Shown: one piece after another, positions 36,541 to 45,551 of the stretch
Numbering within the stretch: position 1 is the stretch's first letter
Layout of the letters: every line of letters begins with the position of its first letter
DNA from: Arthrobacter sp. efr-133-R2A-120
GTDB taxonomy: Bacteria; Actinomycetota; Actinomycetes; Actinomycetales; Micrococcaceae
DNA: 64,000 bases
Assembly (NCBI RefSeq): GCF_030209835.1
Contig: NZ_JARVRF010000001.1
Location: forward strand, 62,001-126,000
Direction of reading: 5' to 3'
Notes under the pieces: model-generated
Database searches by the model: none
Told to the model about the DNA's origin: nothing
Seen by the model: only the letters and a program-made list of their open reading frames with translations
Translations under genes and position numbers: made by a program

Positions 36541-36731
36541 CGGGGGCTCCTCATTAGGCTTCGGTTCGAACTCGACAGAGTCCCAATCCTAATTGGGAGT
36601 CCTGACATGACTTCTGGACACTCCGTAGTGGGCAGGCACCGCGTTCGTCGATGTCAGCAAACAGCCCGAAAGTTGGGCTTTGATGGCACAGGCCCTCGCC
36701 GCCGGCGTTCACCTTCTAAGGAACTTGGAGC

Positions 36732-36818
36732 GCTCAAGGTGCCGGTTCACCCCAAAATTCTCTGAGATTTCCGCGACACGATTCTGCCCGTGGCCGCACT
36801 GTATCCGTAGGGAGGGGT
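36732..36818 (+). repeat. 87-bp dispersed repeat, copy 1
   Basis: Runs from GCTCAAGGTGCCGGTTCACC to TATCCGTAGGGAGGGGT and matches 61931-62016 with scattered changes. It lies in a stretch (36541-36825) without a recognisable gene. It may be a remnant of the end of a mobile element or of a shared leader. Confidence 0.55.
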
Positions 36819-36825
36819 GTGTCAG

Positions 36826-37124
36826 TTATTGGTTTCCGCCGGGGATGCGAAGCAGCTGCACCAGGCACGTCTCGTAGCCGGCCATCACCTCGTCGAAAGA
36901 AGATTGTTGCAAGCCGCCGTAGACGGCGGCAGCGTGAAGCGCATCGGGTAGTTCCTCATCCACGGAACACAACAGGGGCTCACAACGCAGCCCGTCCCAT
37001 TCGAGGGTGGCCACAGCCCAGGATGCACTGGCGGGGAGACCGTGATACCGGCGGATTCCAGCGTGTTGGCAAGAAGGTTGCGGGTCACAGACCGCCACGC
37101 CTCGAGGAAAGGATCCCTGAGCAT
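36826..37124 (-). pseudogene. Frameshifted gene remnant
   Basis: Two frames read like parts of one protein: MLRDPFLEAWRSVTRNLLAN, then TLESAGITV, from 37124, and after a shift AVATLEWDGLRCEPLLC followed by SSFDEVMAGYETCLVQLLRI down to 36826. Each piece is protein-like only in its half. The family is not recognised. A chance pairing is possible. Confidence 0.25.
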
Positions 37125-37430
37125 CTCGATCCGCTCGGCCGCCGCCCCTCAGGCCACAACATCTCCGCGGCCTCACGGCCACAGCCTAGCCCTCCCGCCA
37201 CGGCAAGGGCAGCACAAGAACCGGGACTACCCCATGGACCAAGACTCCATCTCCGGACGCACCACGAACAGACGGATGAGTGTATTGGGCCGGGACAACA
37301 CACGCCCAGACGGCAGGGGTCGACAAACGGGGGAGACTCGCCTGGAATTGCGACTGATCTTCAAGCGCAGGGGGATTCCCAGCGGGCTACTTCGCGCTTT
37401 CACCCAAGAGTCCAGGAAGGCTATTCGCGG

Positions 37431-37635
37431 TGTCATTTTCAGAAGCTGACTGCACTGACCTTCCCGTGATTTCGGGGATAGTGCAGATGACTTGTGAACA
37501 TTGGCTGCTCGGCACTCCTCTGCACTAACGTCCCTTTTGCTCGGTGCTCCTCTTCACTATTGCAACCGGGCGCCGCCCAACGGCTTAGTGAAGTGGACTT
37601 CCGACATTCGGTGCAGACGACTTCTGAGAATGACA
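37431..37635. mobile_element. 205-bp mini-element with Tn402-type ends
   Basis: Starts TGTCATTTTCAGAAG and ends CTTCTGAGAATGACA, inward-facing versions of the 25-bp terminal repeat of Tn402/Tn5053-type transposons, with additional internal repeats (GTGCAGATGACTTGTGAACA at 37481-37500). It carries no gene. Flanking 5-mers (CGCGG and TGTTC) do not match, so it may be a deletion or recombination product rather than a fresh insertion. 37125-37430 holds no gene. Confidence 0.6.
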
Positions 37636-37727
37636 TGTTCACCGGTCCGAAACTGCGGCCGCCAACCCCCGAAAGCCTCGCGAAATGTTGATCGAAATCC
37701 GCGTAAAATAAGGGTAAAACTGCTTGT

Positions 37728-37741
37728 TTTTCATATGAAAA
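37728..37741. promoter_or_regulatory. TTTTCATATGAAAA palindrome upstream of nrdH
   Basis: A perfect 14-bp palindrome about 70 bases upstream of nrdH. A longer version occurs at 50288-50303 in a related leader. The two leaders also share CAGACGAA and GGACTGAAA just before an ATG. It is a likely operator or promoter element of nrd-type control. Confidence 0.5.
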
Positions 37742-37811
37742 TTGGTAAAATTGAAGTAGAAAGTCACCCAGACGAACGCAACCAGAATCCATACGAAACG
37801 CAGGACTGAAA

Positions 37812-37989
37812 ATGACTTCAACCCCAGCCGAGTACACCGTCTACACCAAGCCGGCCTGCAGCCAGTGCGATGAGACGAAGGCCTACTTCGACCGCAAAGG
37901 CATCACCTACCAAGCGGTGGACATCACCGAAGTGCCCGCAGCGCTGGAATACATCACTCAGGAACTCGGCTACTCCCAGGCGCCTGTCG
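37812..37989 (+). pseudogene. nrdH: nrdH 5' part (glutaredoxin-like)
   Basis: Encodes YTVYTKPACSQCDETKAYFD (CxxC redox motif) through GYSQAPVV, the first three quarters of NrdH, the thiol donor of class Ib ribonucleotide reductase. It is cut by element 2 at CTGTCG and then runs into a stop at 37995-37997. The missing end lies at 50467-50561 and joins in frame ([17 protein letters not shown]). The catalytic site is intact, but the C-terminal helix is lost. Confidence 0.85.
37984..37989. repeat. Left 6-bp target repeat CTGTCG
   Basis: Direct repeat with 50467-50472 around element 2. Removing the element and one copy restores the nrdH frame. Confidence 0.75.
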
Positions 37990-37999
37990 TTATCTGAGG

Positions 38000-38250
38000 A
38001 GACCCTGCCGGGAGCTCTGCTTTTCTGCTTGTGGGTGTCATTGATGTCAGCGACGTTGCGGCTCCGACTTTGTAAGCAAGCGGTTGCTGCGCTGGACCCA
38101 GGAGGGGTCAGTTGGTGAGCTTCATGCTTTTTGGCGATGATGCCGCAGGAAGCGGCGTCCTTTCTGTGTCGCTAGCCAGCCGCTTTTGAATACTTCTTCG
38201 AAGGTCCGGGCTCCGTCAGGCGTGTTGAGGTGCAGGTCATCCAGGAGAAC
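38000..38250. other. Element 2 left arm, possible gene remnant
   Basis: No full gene. On the minus strand, about 38242 down to 38120 reads DLHLNTPDGARTFEEVFKSG, then WLATQKGRRFLRHHRQKA and a stop, a protein-like tail with no visible start; the family is not recognised. Confidence 0.25.
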
Positions 38251-38877
38251 CTAGTTGCAGCGAAAATCAGTCAGGTCGACCGTGTCGGAGTTCCCGGTGT
38301 AGTCCAGGATTTCGACTGCGGCCTGTTCGCCTTCATGCAGGGATCCGGTTATTTCGGTAACGGGCCCCGTGACCACGCCGTGTTGGAGCCAGCGACCACG
38401 AATGAGGATCCCGTTCGGGCATCCTCCGGCTTGGGTGGTCATGACCAGGAATTTGTTACAGGGAAGGGTTGTGCACTTGTAGCCGCCCGGGATGTCGGCG
38501 GTGTAGATGCCGGCGGCGGCGGGCTTCCATCCTTTTGCTGCAAGATCGGCAGCCGCCGCAGCCTTCGCCTGCGCATCCGCTGCAGCTCGTTTTTGCGCCT
38601 CGTCGGATTGGAGCTTTTGCTGATCGGCGTACGCTTTTGCCCAGTATGCGTCCGAATCTGCTTTTTTCTTGGCTGCAGCTTCGTCTTGAAGACGCTGGGT
38701 TTCATCGGCACGGACTTGTGCCTGGTGAGTCTGGTCCATGTTGTACCAGACCACGCCTCCTGCGCCGGCTGCTCCGAAGACCACCAGTGTGATGACGACG
38801 AGCAGGATTAACCGCTTCCGGCGCCGGGCAGTCACAGGCGTGTCTGTGTTGGTCAAGATGTCCCCCAAATTCTGCAC
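38251..38877 (-). CDS. Membrane-anchored coiled-coil protein, cargo of element 2
   Basis: A 208-residue protein. A basic cytoplasmic start is followed by one membrane helix (LILLVVITLVVFGAAGAGGVVWY), a long Ala/Lys/Gln coiled coil (residues about 50-115) and an outer domain with cysteines (GYKCTTLPCNKFLVMTT, GGCPNGILIRG, LTDFRC). It is placed after the TnpC-like gene, as cargo is in element 1. The exported domain could sense or bind something at the surface; function unknown. Confidence 0.6.
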   Translation of the reverse strand: MQNLGDILTNTDTPVTARRRKRLILLVVITLVVFGAAGAGGVVWYNMDQTHQAQVRADETQRLQDEAAAKKKADSDAYWAKAYADQQKLQSDEAQKRAAADAQAKAAAAADLAAKGWKPAAAGIYTADIPGGYKCTTLPCNKFLVMTTQAGGCPNGILIRGRWLQHGVVTGPVTEITGSLHEGEQAAVEILDYTGNSDTVDLTDFRCN

Positions 38878-38952
38878 GTGAATGACCTGATGCTACCTGT
38901 AGAAGCCTCTCTGTTGACCTAATCAGTAGGAGCGACGCGGACCGATGCATTT

Positions 38953-39516
38953 TCAGTGATGTATGACGACCTCAGCGGCGCTGCGGCGCTCGGCGGCGAG
39001 GTCGTCCTGTAGATCGTTGACGCGGTGCCCAAGGGCCTCGATCCTCGCGCGCAGCAGCCGGTTTTCAGTTGTTAGACGATCGTTTTCGAGTGCGGTTGCC
39101 GTTTGGGGATTCTCGGATCCTGCCAACGCGTCGACCTGTTTTCCAAGGCACAACTGGTGCCGCCCGCTGATCTCCGTCAGCTCATTTCGCAGTCGTTTTA
39201 TCGTCTGCTGTGCCAGAGCAAGCTCCAACTGTAGGTTGGCTCGCCCAGGTAGCCCGTGACTCGGAGGTCTTTGACGAGGGACGCTAGCGTCCCGTTGCGT
39301 TTGGCGAGCGGCTTCGAGCTGGTGAAGCAGATTATCGTGAGAATAGATGAAGTTGCGGCTGACGCCTGCATCGTCCGCGACGGAGCTGATGCTGATAAGC
39401 GTCCCGTTCAATAGCAATCTGTTGATGGTGGAAGCTGTGGCGGCTTGTTTACGATCGCTTTCCTTGCGGCGGGCGGAGATCATGCCTGCGAACGAGGCGC
39501 TCTTTTCCGCTGTCAT
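38953..39516 (-). CDS. TnpC-like (DUF6262) protein of trio 2
   Basis: A 187-residue protein. The N-terminal helix-turn-helix (ISISSVADDAGVSRNFIYSH) is typical of DUF6262/TnpC-like proteins, followed by a long coiled coil (LALAQQTIKRLRNELTEI and LENDRLTTENRLLRARIEAL). It is coupled by an ATGA overlap to the recombinase upstream. It probably aids recombinase action at element ends. Confidence 0.75.
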   Translation of the reverse strand: MTAEKSASFAGMISARRKESDRKQAATASTINRLLLNGTLISISSVADDAGVSRNFIYSHDNLLHQLEAARQTQRDASVPRQRPPSHGLPGRANLQLELALAQQTIKRLRNELTEISGRHQLCLGKQVDALAGSENPQTATALENDRLTTENRLLRARIEALGHRVNDLQDDLAAERRSAAEVVIHH

Positions 39517-41975
39517 GATCGTTCCTTTACCCGCAGGGGCAGCTGTTGGCCAGAGTGAGCGGCGAGCCTGGACGTGCGCAGTACCGCAGCAGCGTCGGTG
39601 ATGGCCTGCCGGTCGGGTTCAGGCAGGAGAGCCAGATCGGTGCGCATGCGGTCAACGATCTTTTTGAAGTCCTCGACCTGGCCATCGAAATTCGCGATGG
39701 TGTGGGGTGGGGCGTTCAGGCGGCGGGCTTGGGCGGCGTTTGTTTTCAGCTCCACGAGGTGGCGTTCGATGTCGGGCAGGTAGGACGGGTCGGGGCGGTA
39801 GAACGTGCAGCCGGAGCATTGAAACCGGATAGGGCACGATGTCCCGCCGGCCTTGACGTTGGAGGGTTCCGTGCACCCTCCGTACGGAACGGCAACCGAG
39901 GCCATGGCCCGCCGGCCCGCGGCCATCCCGATTTGTTCCCCGGTCCGGTCATAGGTCAACGGTGCCAGAAGGTCGGCCGCGGCCCGCTTGCGCTTGTCGT
40001 TGACCTGGTAGTAGCCCATGGTGGTGCGGATGTCGTCGTGGTCAAGCAGGTCGCGTAGCTCGTCGGGCGCGGTGCCGTTATCCACGTGGCGCTGAGCGTA
40101 GGAGTGGCGGAAATCGTGGGGACGGAGGCCGGCGAACCTGAAGTCGACCGGTGTCCCGTGGAGGTTTTTGACTGGACCTTGGAGCGGCTGCACGTCGCGG
40201 ATGAGGCGGCGCAGAGCGCCGTGGAGCAGCCCGTAGCTCGCGGGTTGATCGGTTCGAGCCTTTATGGGGCTTGGAAAGAGCCACCGGGACTTTGAGGCCC
40301 GGGTGACGCTGGGGCTGGCAAGCCAGTCGGTGATGGCGTTGGCCGTTTCCTGCTGGATGGGCAGTCTTCGTTGCGGCCGTCCGGCTTTGTGGTTGTCGTA
40401 GAGGAGGATCCAGTCCCCGTGGCGGTCGTGTTGAAGGCAGTCTCTGCGCAGGCTGGCCACTTCGCTTGGCCGGCGCCCGGTATCGATAAGGACGGCCAGC
40501 ATGGCGATCGCCATATCCTTGTTCGCGTACTGGCCCAGGGCGTGGAGATTGTTGCGCAGGTGCGCGACGGCTGCAGCCGGGATTGCGCGGCCCGTTGTGC
40601 TGTTCTCGCGGAAAGTGCTTGGGTGGGTCGGCGGTTTGTGGATGCGCGGGTTGTAGCTGAACCCGCGCGGGACCTCGTTCCAGATCGTGGTCCGATGGCC
40701 GGTATCGAGGATATGGCGCCAGATGCGGAAAGCGCCTTTGGCGCCGCCGTAGTGTGGCCATTGCCGGTTCATTGCGTTGATGATCGCGCTCATATGCGCG
40801 GGACCGAGAGCCCGCGGATCGTTACCGTGATCGGGGCCCTGGCCCAGGACCTGGGCGGCGAGGACCGTGATGCGGTAGCCGGTCTGAGCGTCGGTCCGAC
40901 GCGGCAGGGTTGTCAGTAGCCAGGTGCGGTAGCCTTCACGGAGCCAGGGCTGGGTGATCCGGCGCAGGTCCAGGGGAGGCTTTTGAAATGTTTCCCTCCG
41001 GGCCGAGGCTGTGATGCGAAGGTTAAGGTCGCTCAGGTAGATCAGGTCCTCGCTGTGGGGGTCGCTGCCGGCATGACGGCGTTCTTCCCGGTCGAGTATT
41101 TCCGTGATGAAGCGGTGAACGGAGCGGCTGTTTGAGCTGGGTCTGTTGCCCGGGTGCGCGATGGTCGCGGCCAGCGACGTCGTGTTCCACATGATGGCTT
41201 TGTTGATTAGGTCCCGGTATGCCGCCACTTGCAGGGGACTGCGGCCGAGGCTGAGATGGGTTTGGATTACGTAGCGCAGTTCGGCCTGCAGGCGCGGGCC
41301 GAGCCGGCCGATCCGCAGGATGACCCGGGGTTCGGTGGGTTCGGCCAACCATTCCCGGGCTCCTTGCTCATCGACGATGTCGCCGCGTCGTTGTTTGGCC
41401 CGCAGCCGGTAGCTGTGGTTGGTGCACAGGAGCAGCGGGACGCGGGGATTTTCGGCGCTGACGGGACAACCTCTCGCCGCGCATGGCAGGAACATTTTTG
41501 GCATGGAGGTGGTCGAGGCGAGCCAGCCTTTCACGTCGTTGTGGGTCCTGCTCGCCCGGTAGAGCGCGTAGTGGGATCGGCACAGCCCGTGGCTGAGTTG
41601 GTTCCGGCCGCACCGGATCCCGTCCCTGGTCAAGACACAGTCCAGGCGACGGTATGGTCCGGACGTCGATCCTGCCATCCCGGTGCTGGGTTCGACGTCA
41701 TTGGCGCCGCCGCCTTGGTCGGACTGGATGCAGCGTTCACACGTTTTGCGTTGTTCAATGACGGCATCACAGCCGCCGCGTGAGCACGTGACGACGCCGA
41801 ACCTGCCGGTATCCGGTAGGGGAGTGAGGGTGCCTGTCCGGGGATCCCATTCACCGGGGAGCCAGTCAGGCGGCATCTGGTCCTCGAGGAAGCCGGTCCA
41901 GTCCCTCCGGTCTGGAACCGTGCGCGGCCGCAGGGCTGTGATCCGCGCCCCAGCGGCCGCCGACGGCGCATTCAC
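39513..41975 (-). CDS. TnpB-like tyrosine recombinase of trio 2
   Basis: An 820-residue protein, longer than Tn554 TnpB. The N-terminal part is rich in Cys/His pairs (CVLTRDGIRCGRNQLSHGLC) and may bind zinc. The recombinase domain has LIDTGRRPSEVASLRRDC, PHDFRHSYAQRHVD and LLDHDDIRTTMGYYQV, giving Arg, His-x-x-Arg, Asp/His and Tyr boxes, and a zinc-like tail CPIRFQCSGCTFYRPDPSYL shared with trio 3. It is coupled by ATGA overlaps on both sides. Confidence 0.85.
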   Translation of the reverse strand: MNAPSAAAGARITALRPRTVPDRRDWTGFLEDQMPPDWLPGEWDPRTGTLTPLPDTGRFGVVTCSRGGCDAVIEQRKTCERCIQSDQGGGANDVEPSTGMAGSTSGPYRRLDCVLTRDGIRCGRNQLSHGLCRSHYALYRASRTHNDVKGWLASTTSMPKMFLPCAARGCPVSAENPRVPLLLCTNHSYRLRAKQRRGDIVDEQGAREWLAEPTEPRVILRIGRLGPRLQAELRYVIQTHLSLGRSPLQVAAYRDLINKAIMWNTTSLAATIAHPGNRPSSNSRSVHRFITEILDREERRHAGSDPHSEDLIYLSDLNLRITASARRETFQKPPLDLRRITQPWLREGYRTWLLTTLPRRTDAQTGYRITVLAAQVLGQGPDHGNDPRALGPAHMSAIINAMNRQWPHYGGAKGAFRIWRHILDTGHRTTIWNEVPRGFSYNPRIHKPPTHPSTFRENSTTGRAIPAAAVAHLRNNLHALGQYANKDMAIAMLAVLIDTGRRPSEVASLRRDCLQHDRHGDWILLYDNHKAGRPQRRLPIQQETANAITDWLASPSVTRASKSRWLFPSPIKARTDQPASYGLLHGALRRLIRDVQPLQGPVKNLHGTPVDFRFAGLRPHDFRHSYAQRHVDNGTAPDELRDLLDHDDIRTTMGYYQVNDKRKRAAADLLAPLTYDRTGEQIGMAAGRRAMASVAVPYGGCTEPSNVKAGGTSCPIRFQCSGCTFYRPDPSYLPDIERHLVELKTNAAQARRLNAPPHTIANFDGQVEDFKKIVDRMRTDLALLPEPDRQAITDAAAVLRTSRLAAHSGQQLPLRVKERS

Positions 41976-43132
41976 CTGGATTGCCCGGCAGCGCCTTTGA
42001 GTGTCGCGTTGCCGACGGCGGCGCGCAGGTCCTCAACTCGTGAATGGGCATAAATACTGGTCGCTTCCAGTGAAGCGTGCCCGAGCAGCACCCGGACCGT
42101 GTCCAAATCCAGCCGAGGGGTGTCGATCCCGCGAAGCCACATGGTGGCACGGGTATGGCGAAGCATATGAGGGCGTACGCGCGTCGCTATGGCCGTGGAG
42201 ATACGGCCGAAAAGATCCCGGACACCCGCATATGTCATGGCCGTCCCGGAATTCCCGCGGTACAGATTGATGAGAACGTGCGGACTGCCGTCGATACCGA
42301 CGAACTCATGCCGTTCCAACAGATAGTCCTCATACGAGAACACCACCCGGTCAGGCACGGGAACCCAGCGCGGACCGCTTTTCGCCCTGGCGCCATTAAG
42401 AACCTGATTTGAACGGACGTGGACATGGGGCCCCCGGACCTGGCAGCCCAGAGCCGAACTGTCGGCGAGAAGATGCAGATCCTGGCGAAAAAGCGCCAGC
42501 GCCTCGCCGACCCGCAGCCCAGTAAAGAACAGCAAATCGACCAGGAACCGGTCCCGGGCCGGCAGTGCAAGTTCCAACAAGGCTGTGCGGTCGGTCGGGG
42601 ATTCGATCCACTCCAGCGCTTCGGGATCCTCGACCCGCCGGACCTGCAGCTCGGGAACCCTGACTTGCCGGACGCGGCCATGCTCTCCGCCGTACAGTCC
42701 GGCGGCGATATACCGGGGTTCATAGACCAAACCAGAGATCGGCTGCTCGATCACGCCGGAGGCTTCAGCCCACTTGTAGAACTCGACCACCGCAGTCATC
42801 CAGGCATTCACCGTCCCGGTCTTCCGCGGTCGAGGTTCGCTACCACTGGCTTGGCCAAGCACCACGGTTTTCCATTCGACAAGCCCCGAGAGGCCGGCCT
42901 TGCGCCAGTTCCGCCCTGAAGCCGCCGACCAGGTCAAGTACGAAGCGAGCCGAAGTCCGTAAGCCCGGATGGTGTTCGGCGATTTGCCGGCGCCCGCAAG
43001 GAAGCCCAACCAGTTCGTGGCCTCATCATGCAGGCTCCCGTCAAAGCACTCCATGACCGCCACCACCGCTCCACTGGACGGCAGCACGGCGTTGCTCAAA
43101 CGGAATGATCGCGAAGAAGGAAGCACATTCAA
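41972..43132 (-). CDS. TnpA-like tyrosine recombinase of trio 2
   Basis: A 386-residue tyrosine recombinase. It has an N-terminal core-binding domain (LAGAGKSPNTIRAYGLRLAS), arginine box FFTGLRVGEALALFRQDL, then RPHMLRHTRATMWLR and LLGHASLEATSIYAHS. All catalytic residues are visible. It is the first gene of the operon, facing the right end of element 2. It closely resembles 57788-58933. Confidence 0.9.
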   Translation of the reverse strand: MNVLPSSRSFRLSNAVLPSSGAVVAVMECFDGSLHDEATNWLGFLAGAGKSPNTIRAYGLRLASYLTWSAASGRNWRKAGLSGLVEWKTVVLGQASGSEPRPRKTGTVNAWMTAVVEFYKWAEASGVIEQPISGLVYEPRYIAAGLYGGEHGRVRQVRVPELQVRRVEDPEALEWIESPTDRTALLELALPARDRFLVDLLFFTGLRVGEALALFRQDLHLLADSSALGCQVRGPHVHVRSNQVLNGARAKSGPRWVPVPDRVVFSYEDYLLERHEFVGIDGSPHVLINLYRGNSGTAMTYAGVRDLFGRISTAIATRVRPHMLRHTRATMWLRGIDTPRLDLDTVRVLLGHASLEATSIYAHSRVEDLRAAVGNATLKGAAGQSR

Positions 43133-43305
43133 CGAGTAGTCCCGAGCGGTGAAAAATGCAGGATTCCCCGCTGAAGTCGAAGCGAGTAGAAGATGAACGT
43201 CCTGTCATTTTCAGAAGCTGACTGCGCCAACCTTCCCGTGGGTGGGGTCTCGGGGGTTGTGCAGATGACTTGTGAACACTGGCCGGCCCGAGCTGGCGGT
43301 CACTC

Positions 43306-43893
43306 CTACCGGACAATGATGTTGTCGGCTGATGGAACCAGGACACATTCAGGGCCGGACTCACCAAGCATCAACTCGACCGACGAGTTTTTGAAGTGGA
43401 TGTTGACTGCCGGGCACCAGAAACCGGAGCCGGTGCCCCATGGACTGTAGTTGAGCTCCACGCCCATGATTTCGTGGGCGCATCTGTCGCGCCAGCGTCG
43501 TTGTCCGCTAACGTCCCAGATTGCAACATCGGCGTCGGCCGCCACTCCGGTCCCCAGGAGCGGGACGGCACGCAGCCCAATTCCCTCGATGTCTCCCGGC
43601 GGGTCCCACGTCGAGGAAGAAATCCGCCCGTCGGTCATGACAAGTTCGATGCCATAGTCAACTGTGTCGAACCCTGGGCACAACCACTGCGGATCAGCCC
43701 ATTCCGCTGGGTCCGTGATTTTACGGGGGCCGGTCAGTTCCAGTTCCGGGAATCGCTCGAGACGCTCATAGTCAATGGTCATGTAGCTAACCGATGCCAG
43801 GACTGCCCCGACCATCAGCTGGGCGTGACGCCGCCGTTCCTCAACATCCGCCATCGAGGCTGCCCACGACCATGTCCTCATGAGCCCAGTCAT
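43306..43893 (-). CDS. Hypothetical, immunity-like protein
   Basis: Up to 195 residues; the start is uncertain because several ATGs occur in the first 40 codons (MADVEERRRH is one). The body (YERLERFPELELTGPRKI, WLCPGFDTVDYGIELVM, DVAIWDVSGQRRWRDRCAHE, WGTGSGFWCPAVNIHF) looks like a compact beta-rich protein. Size, solitary arrangement and neighbours resemble orphan immunity proteins. No family is recognised. Confidence 0.5.
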   Translation of the reverse strand: MTGLMRTWSWAASMADVEERRRHAQLMVGAVLASVSYMTIDYERLERFPELELTGPRKITDPAEWADPQWLCPGFDTVDYGIELVMTDGRISSSTWDPPGDIEGIGLRAVPLLGTGVAADADVAIWDVSGQRRWRDRCAHEIMGVELNYSPWGTGSGFWCPAVNIHFKNSSVELMLGESGPECVLVPSADNIIVR

Positions 43894-44174
43894 GTGACCG
43901 ACACATCCATCGCGCGACCGCCGTTGGGACTGCGGTCAGAGGCACACCGCAGGAGCGTGCCGGCAAGCACCGGTGAGTGCTGAAGTTTCCCCATTTCGGC
44001 AATCATACTTAGGGATTCGCACCGCCAGACTCATCCAGATTGATGTGAAGAGGCTGGCCGGATCCCGGCGGGAACTTGTCCACGACGTACACAGCGCCAA
44101 GTACTGAAACAACGAACGTCCCACTCAACAGGACCACAGGCATATTCCCACAGTCGTCTGCTGGACTCGGCTGG

Positions 44175-44420
44175 TTAAGCGGAGTGTTTTGCTCTCGGGT
44201 AGGCGCGTCTCATTGATTCTAAAAAGTAGTCACAAGCATCAGCTTCAGAAAGAAATTCGTGCTCATCGCTTCGAGACCCACGCTCCGTGTAATAGACAAC
44301 GAACTTGGGCCCCTGTTGTTCGATGTTCAACGTGTCGTTCCGGTCGCTGCCGTGCATCACGTAAGAATCCGGCGGGAAACCTTCTGCTGCGAGGGCAAGC
44401 TCGAGCTGCTTTCTGTCCAT
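44175..44420 (-). CDS. Small immunity-type protein, homologue of 63778-63990
   Basis: 81 residues from ATG 44420 (MDRKQLELALAAEGFPPDSY). FVVYYTERGSRSDEHEFLSE and ACDYFLESM match FYSERGGRTGNTRFETEDEA and CDFM in the gene at 63778. Such small proteins often follow polymorphic toxin genes in actinobacteria. A longer frame to 44591 reads through the transposon end and is not used. Confidence 0.6.
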   Translation of the reverse strand: MDRKQLELALAAEGFPPDSYVMHGSDRNDTLNIEQQGPKFVVYYTERGSRSDEHEFLSEADACDYFLESMRRAYPRAKHSA

Positions 44421-44587
44421 ACCTTGATTATGGAACCAGGAATGGCCAACACGTTCTTCGGGACTGCAATGCGGGACTGCCCCCAGCTCCATGACTCCTT
44501 GGAGGTTAGGCCCCGTCAAGCGTTCCAACTGGACGGGCTGCGGTGCAGACGACTTTGGACATTCCGCGCAGAGGACTTCTGAAAATG

Positions 44588-44592
44588 ACACC
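44588..44592. repeat. Target duplication ACACC, left
   Basis: ACACC directly before the left end at 44593; the same 5 bases follow the right end at 50199-50203. Three of the five bases belong to the terminal repeat of the neighbouring element, so this insertion hit the very end of the other. Confidence 0.85.
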
Positions 44593-44738
44593 TGTCATTT
44601 TCCGAAGTTGTCTGCACGAAGTGCCCTGACAATCCGGGAGTTGTGCAGTCGGGTATGGACATGTGGTGTCCGAAGTCCCCTGCACAAAGCATCACTTTGA
44701 TCGAGAGTCGCCTGCACAAAACGTCAACGGACGGCGCT

Positions 44739-45308
44739 TCACGGTGTGCCGGCTCGCTTGATGGCCCGGTAGACGGTGGAGCGGGCAACGCCGAAGAGCT
44801 CGGCGATCTCCGTTGTGGTGTGCGTGCCACTCCGGTGGAGGTTGACGAGATGGGCTTCCTGCTTTTTGGAGAGTTTGGGCTGCCGTCCTCGGAGTTTCCC
44901 GTTGGCTTTCGCTACCGCCATGCCTTCGCGGGTCCGGGCCCGGATGAGGTCGGCTTCGAATTCGGCGACCATGCCCAGGACATTGAATAGCAGCTTCCCT
45001 ACCGGGTCATGCGGGTTGTAGATGCTGCCGCCGATATTGAGGCTCACGCCCTTGCGTGTGAGTTCGTCGGCGATGTCCCTGGCATCGGGCAGGGACCGTG
45101 CGAGCCGGTCCAGTTTGGTCACGACGAAAGTGTCGCCATCGCGGCATGCAGCCAGCGCCTTGTTCAGCCCGGGTCGGTCGCGTTTGGTGCCGGTGAATCC
45201 GTGGTCGACATGGATCATCTCGGCGTCAACGCCGAGGGCCTGGAGGGCATGGTGCTGGGCGGTGAGGTCCTGGGTGTTGGTCGAGCAGCGGGCGTAACCG
45301 ATGAGCAT
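44739..45308 (-). CDS. Serine resolvase, TniR-like
   Basis: 189 residues from ATG 45308 (MLIGYARCSTNTQDLTAQ, with Ser in the catalytic position). VVTKLDRLARSLPDARDI is the Arg-rich active-site region, GVSLNIGG and LLFNVLGMVAEFEADLIRAR the dimer helix, and TTEIAELFGVARSTVYRAIK the C-terminal helix-turn-helix. It would resolve cointegrates at a res site, probably in 45309-45551. Its position at one end, facing outward, is usual for Tn402-type elements. Confidence 0.85.
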   Translation of the reverse strand: MLIGYARCSTNTQDLTAQHHALQALGVDAEMIHVDHGFTGTKRDRPGLNKALAACRDGDTFVVTKLDRLARSLPDARDIADELTRKGVSLNIGGSIYNPHDPVGKLLFNVLGMVAEFEADLIRARTREGMAVAKANGKLRGRQPKLSKKQEAHLVNLHRSGTHTTTEIAELFGVARSTVYRAIKRAGTP

Positions 45309-45551
45309 GCTTCGGACTGTAGCGTATAGGGCCCCTTCACCGGGCATTAATTCGGGCAGGGTATACGGGAATCCGAGAATGGCGGAAACACGCGGAAGTT
45401 CAGAGAGCCCAAAGGGGGCGCCGGAGCGGCCGGTGAACGACCGGCTAGCGGGCGGTGATTTATGAAGTTGACGGTAGTTCACCAAAAGGCGCACTTGGTT
45501 CGGACTTCGTTGCCGGCCCGGCTTAGTCGGGGCGTCCTCACGTAGTGGAGA

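Larger units (their letters stand above)
43203..44590. mobile_element. Tn402-type mini-transposon with immunity-like cargo (1388 bp)
   Basis: Inward-facing 25-base ends start TGTCATTTTCAGAAG at 43203 and end CTTCTGAAAATGACA at 44590; inner repeats (GTGCAGATGACTTGTGAACA at 43259; GTGCAGACGACTTTGGACA near 44542) match transposase-site repeats of this family. It carries two minus-strand genes and no transposition gene, so it is non-autonomous. Flanks CGTCC and CCAAC show no target duplication. Confidence 0.65.

Noticed and set aside
36819..37469. Plus-strand 216-codon frame
   Set aside because: Arg/Pro/His-rich with no structure-like pattern, and it runs into the transposon end at 37431. The minus strand is more protein-like.
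44421..44591. Upstream extension of the small immunity-type gene
   Set aside because: The extension reads through the transposon terminal repeat, and the homologue at 63778 has no such leader.
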